Program-made: the position numbers and the translations under genes
The notes under the pieces: generated by a model
Told to the model about the DNA's origin: nothing
What the model saw: only the letters and a program-made list of their open reading frames with translations
The model's database searches: none
Shown: in pieces, positions 61,961 through 64,000 of the stretch
Numbering within the stretch: the first letter of the stretch is position 1
Layout: every line of letters begins with the position of its first letter
Origin: Trogon surrucura
Lineage: Eukaryota > Chordata > Aves > Trogoniformes > Trogonidae
Reading direction: 5' to 3'
NCBI GenBank assembly: GCA_020746105.1
Contig: CM036617.1
Coordinates: forward strand, 19,536,037-19,600,036
DNA: 64,000 bases

Positions 61961-64000
61961 TGAGAGTTGTGCACTTTGGGTGTCTCTTGGAAAAAGAGGG
62001 AGAGGAAAATGAAGACTAAGTATATTAAAGAGCAGTGATCTTGCCCAGTGTGTTCTACTAAGGAACTTTGAAAAGCATCGATAATGGTGTATTTTACGGA
62101 ATTTGAAAATGGTAGGTAGGCGTCAAGAGAGCAAATTCTCCTCCGGCCCTTTGGGGACAATGGGAGGTTTCAACTTCGGGTGATAGGTGTTTACCCTCTT
62201 TTGGCAAATAAGCTATTATTTACCTTAATTTGTGACTGGTAGAAAAAGCTTTCAAGAAAAAAATAATAAATACCTTTTCCGTTATACCATACAGTGGGTG
62301 AAATTTCCTGTGCTTATGAAAATAGGGAGAGCTCTGTCGTGGGCTATCTGAAGGTACTGTGGCACAAGATAGAGCATTAGGATGCTCTTAAATGGGAACA
62401 TGTTTCAGTCAGAGGTTTGGTGCTTTAAAAACTCTTCATAAGTGTGTCAAATCTAGCCTGGCTATTTTATAAAGTTTCTAATCTGTTTTGTTTCATGTTT
62501 TGAGTTCAGATGTTAGGCTGAAAAACAAACACTGTGTTTTCCGTGAGCCTGTGTTCTGAGGATCCTGTAAAGAAAAAAAAAAAAAGCCCACAACCAAAAC
62601 AAAGACCTTCATGTATCAGGAGGGAGAGGGAGCATATAAAAGGGTTAAAAAGAGGTTTGCATTTCTACCACATGCCCTATTGTGTGAACATATGCATGAG
62701 TCTATTGAAAGTTTTCAGAAGATGGGCAGGCCACCAGTTGCTGGTCTCCTGCAGTTCCAGTAGACATCTGTTGCCCCAGAGCATTAACCAATCTGTTCAA
62801 TGGGACATCCTTCCTTTGTTGGATAGAATGATGCAGACAACAGCACTCGCTGAAATACAATGGTAATTAAACACATAGAAACTGCAGCAGTAGGTATTTA
62901 TTACATATTCATTATTTTATTTGCATTGTTGCAGTATCTTTATCATGTGGATAACTGATACATTTTCTTTTCTGGTTAGGTCTGCACTTCTGTCTGGGAC
63001 AAGTCATAGCAGTGTTTCAACAAACTCTGATTTCAATATTTTCCACTTTGTGTTTAGAAGACTTAGAAAAAGTTTGCCTGTGTGGAAAATGTGCTGAACT
63101 ACTTCACCATAGAATGTATCTTCAGAAACTTTTGACAGTCTTCTGAGAATGCAGAATTTCTGTTATACTGTGCTATGTGACACTACTCGTTATTTTCCTC
63201 TGTGAACTAAATTTGCGTTAAATTTGCTTATGCTCAGTTGCAAGTGGAAAATATTCTGAATGCACATTGAAAGATTAGATGATCAACTTGCCCACATCCC
63301 TTTTGAGAAATACTTCTGTTTTGTGTGAAGGTGAATTAATGGGCTGATTATTGTTAATGGTTAGTGGAAAATAGTGACGACTTGAAACGGGAAAAGATTA
63401 CAGTAGCACAGTGCTCATCCAGAGGATTGCATTTATACTTGATAGATGTCTTTCACTCAGTAATGTAGTATTTCGGGCCTTTAACAGTGAACCTAGTGTG
63501 AGATGCTGTAGTTTAAAGCTTAAGTTGTCATAGATATGTCTAAACTGGGAGTTACCATTTTTATTAACTTTTTCATAAATACAAATTCTGTAGCTCAGCT
63601 GTGGTGAGCATTACAAAAAGTTGAAGACTTTCTCGACAAGAATTCTTTGGCAGTTGAGTCAGAGTTCATAACAAATGCTTTTCCTAGCTATATTGCATTG
63701 TTTCCATAAGCACACTTTAAAACCATGTCTGCGTAATGAAAGCTCCTTGTAACTAAAGAGTGCAAGGAGTTCTTATCTGATGTTACTCCTTGGATAAATG
63801 TGACCTTTTCCGGGTTTTTTTTGTGGGCTTCATTGCCCTGTGTACAGGTATGACAGTGTTTATTTGGGATACAGATTCATTCAGATAGGCTGACTGGCGG
63901 CATGCTGTTCTTCACTAACCAAACCGAGATAAAATAATCAATTCCAGCAGCATTCAACAGTGACGCCTGATTTTCATGGTTCTGATCAGTGAATCTCATA
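61961..64000. other. Unannotated stretch at the right edge, probably intronic
   Basis: AT-rich DNA. A plus-strand open frame at 62534-62866 has no recognisable domain. No repeat family is seen. Confidence 0.45.

Larger units (their letters stand above)
46060..64000 (+). other. Probable long first intron(s) of the gene starting at 45972
   Basis: If the donor at 46060 is used, everything to the right edge is intronic, apart from possible alternative exons. It contains three recognisable CR1 copies and several acceptor-like sites followed by short open segments, listed separately. Between 46600 and 52770, between 53421 and 55870, and between 58016 and 61680 I see no other genes or repeat families beyond simple repeats. 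Confidence 0.4.

Noticed and set aside
1-64000. A novel defence, toxin or operon-type system
   Set aside because: The window is vertebrate nuclear DNA. Open frames are LINE-derived or chance, and no gene cluster is present.

Overview
This window looks like bird nuclear DNA: AT-rich, gene-poor, with many copies of the CR1 LINE. Nearly all CR1 copies are cut off at the 5' end and finish in the CR1-type 8-base tandem tail (ATTCTATG/ATTCTGTG). There are also a solo avian ERVL-type LTR, a tRNA-headed SINE with a CR1-like tail, and CpG islands. The SINE (3011-3194) matches what I remember of TguSINE1, the tRNA-Ile/CR1 SINE of passerines, so a passerine is the best guess. That rests on memory. The several CR1 copies with long open frames show recent LINE activity, which other CR1-rich bird groups would also show. 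No complete protein-coding gene is visible.

Layout. 1-5.0 kb holds CR1 debris, including an old minus-strand CR1 (2863-4952) interrupted by three later retroposons: a SINE, a 53-base CR1 stub and a young 1-kb CR1. 4.9-5.3 kb is a small CpG-rich patch against the old CR1. 7.2-16.2 kb holds further CR1 copies, an ancient LINE remnant and the solo LTR (12217-13311, perfect 5-bp flanking repeats). 17.8-35 kb is mostly unannotated AT-rich DNA with one young CR1 (23894-24956). 35-43.5 kb has another young CR1, three very old LINE fossils and a short CR1. 45.2-46.6 kb is a strong CpG island with a probable plus-strand first coding exon (ATG at 45972, splice donor at 46060). From there to the right edge the sequence reads as a long intron with three more CR1 copies, candidate alternative or terminal exons, and a second promoter-like spot with a GTAAGT donor near 61.7-61.9 kb.

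How it fits together. The main host signal is one plus-strand transcription unit starting at 45-46 kb and leaving the window to the right. I do not recognise the gene. The rest is a record of retroposition: at least two young CR1 subfamilies, each with two long copies in the same orientation about 31-33 kb apart; a CR1 lineage with a shared internal deletion; and older amniote LINE fossils. The window as given contains no CRISPR, operon or bacterial-type feature.
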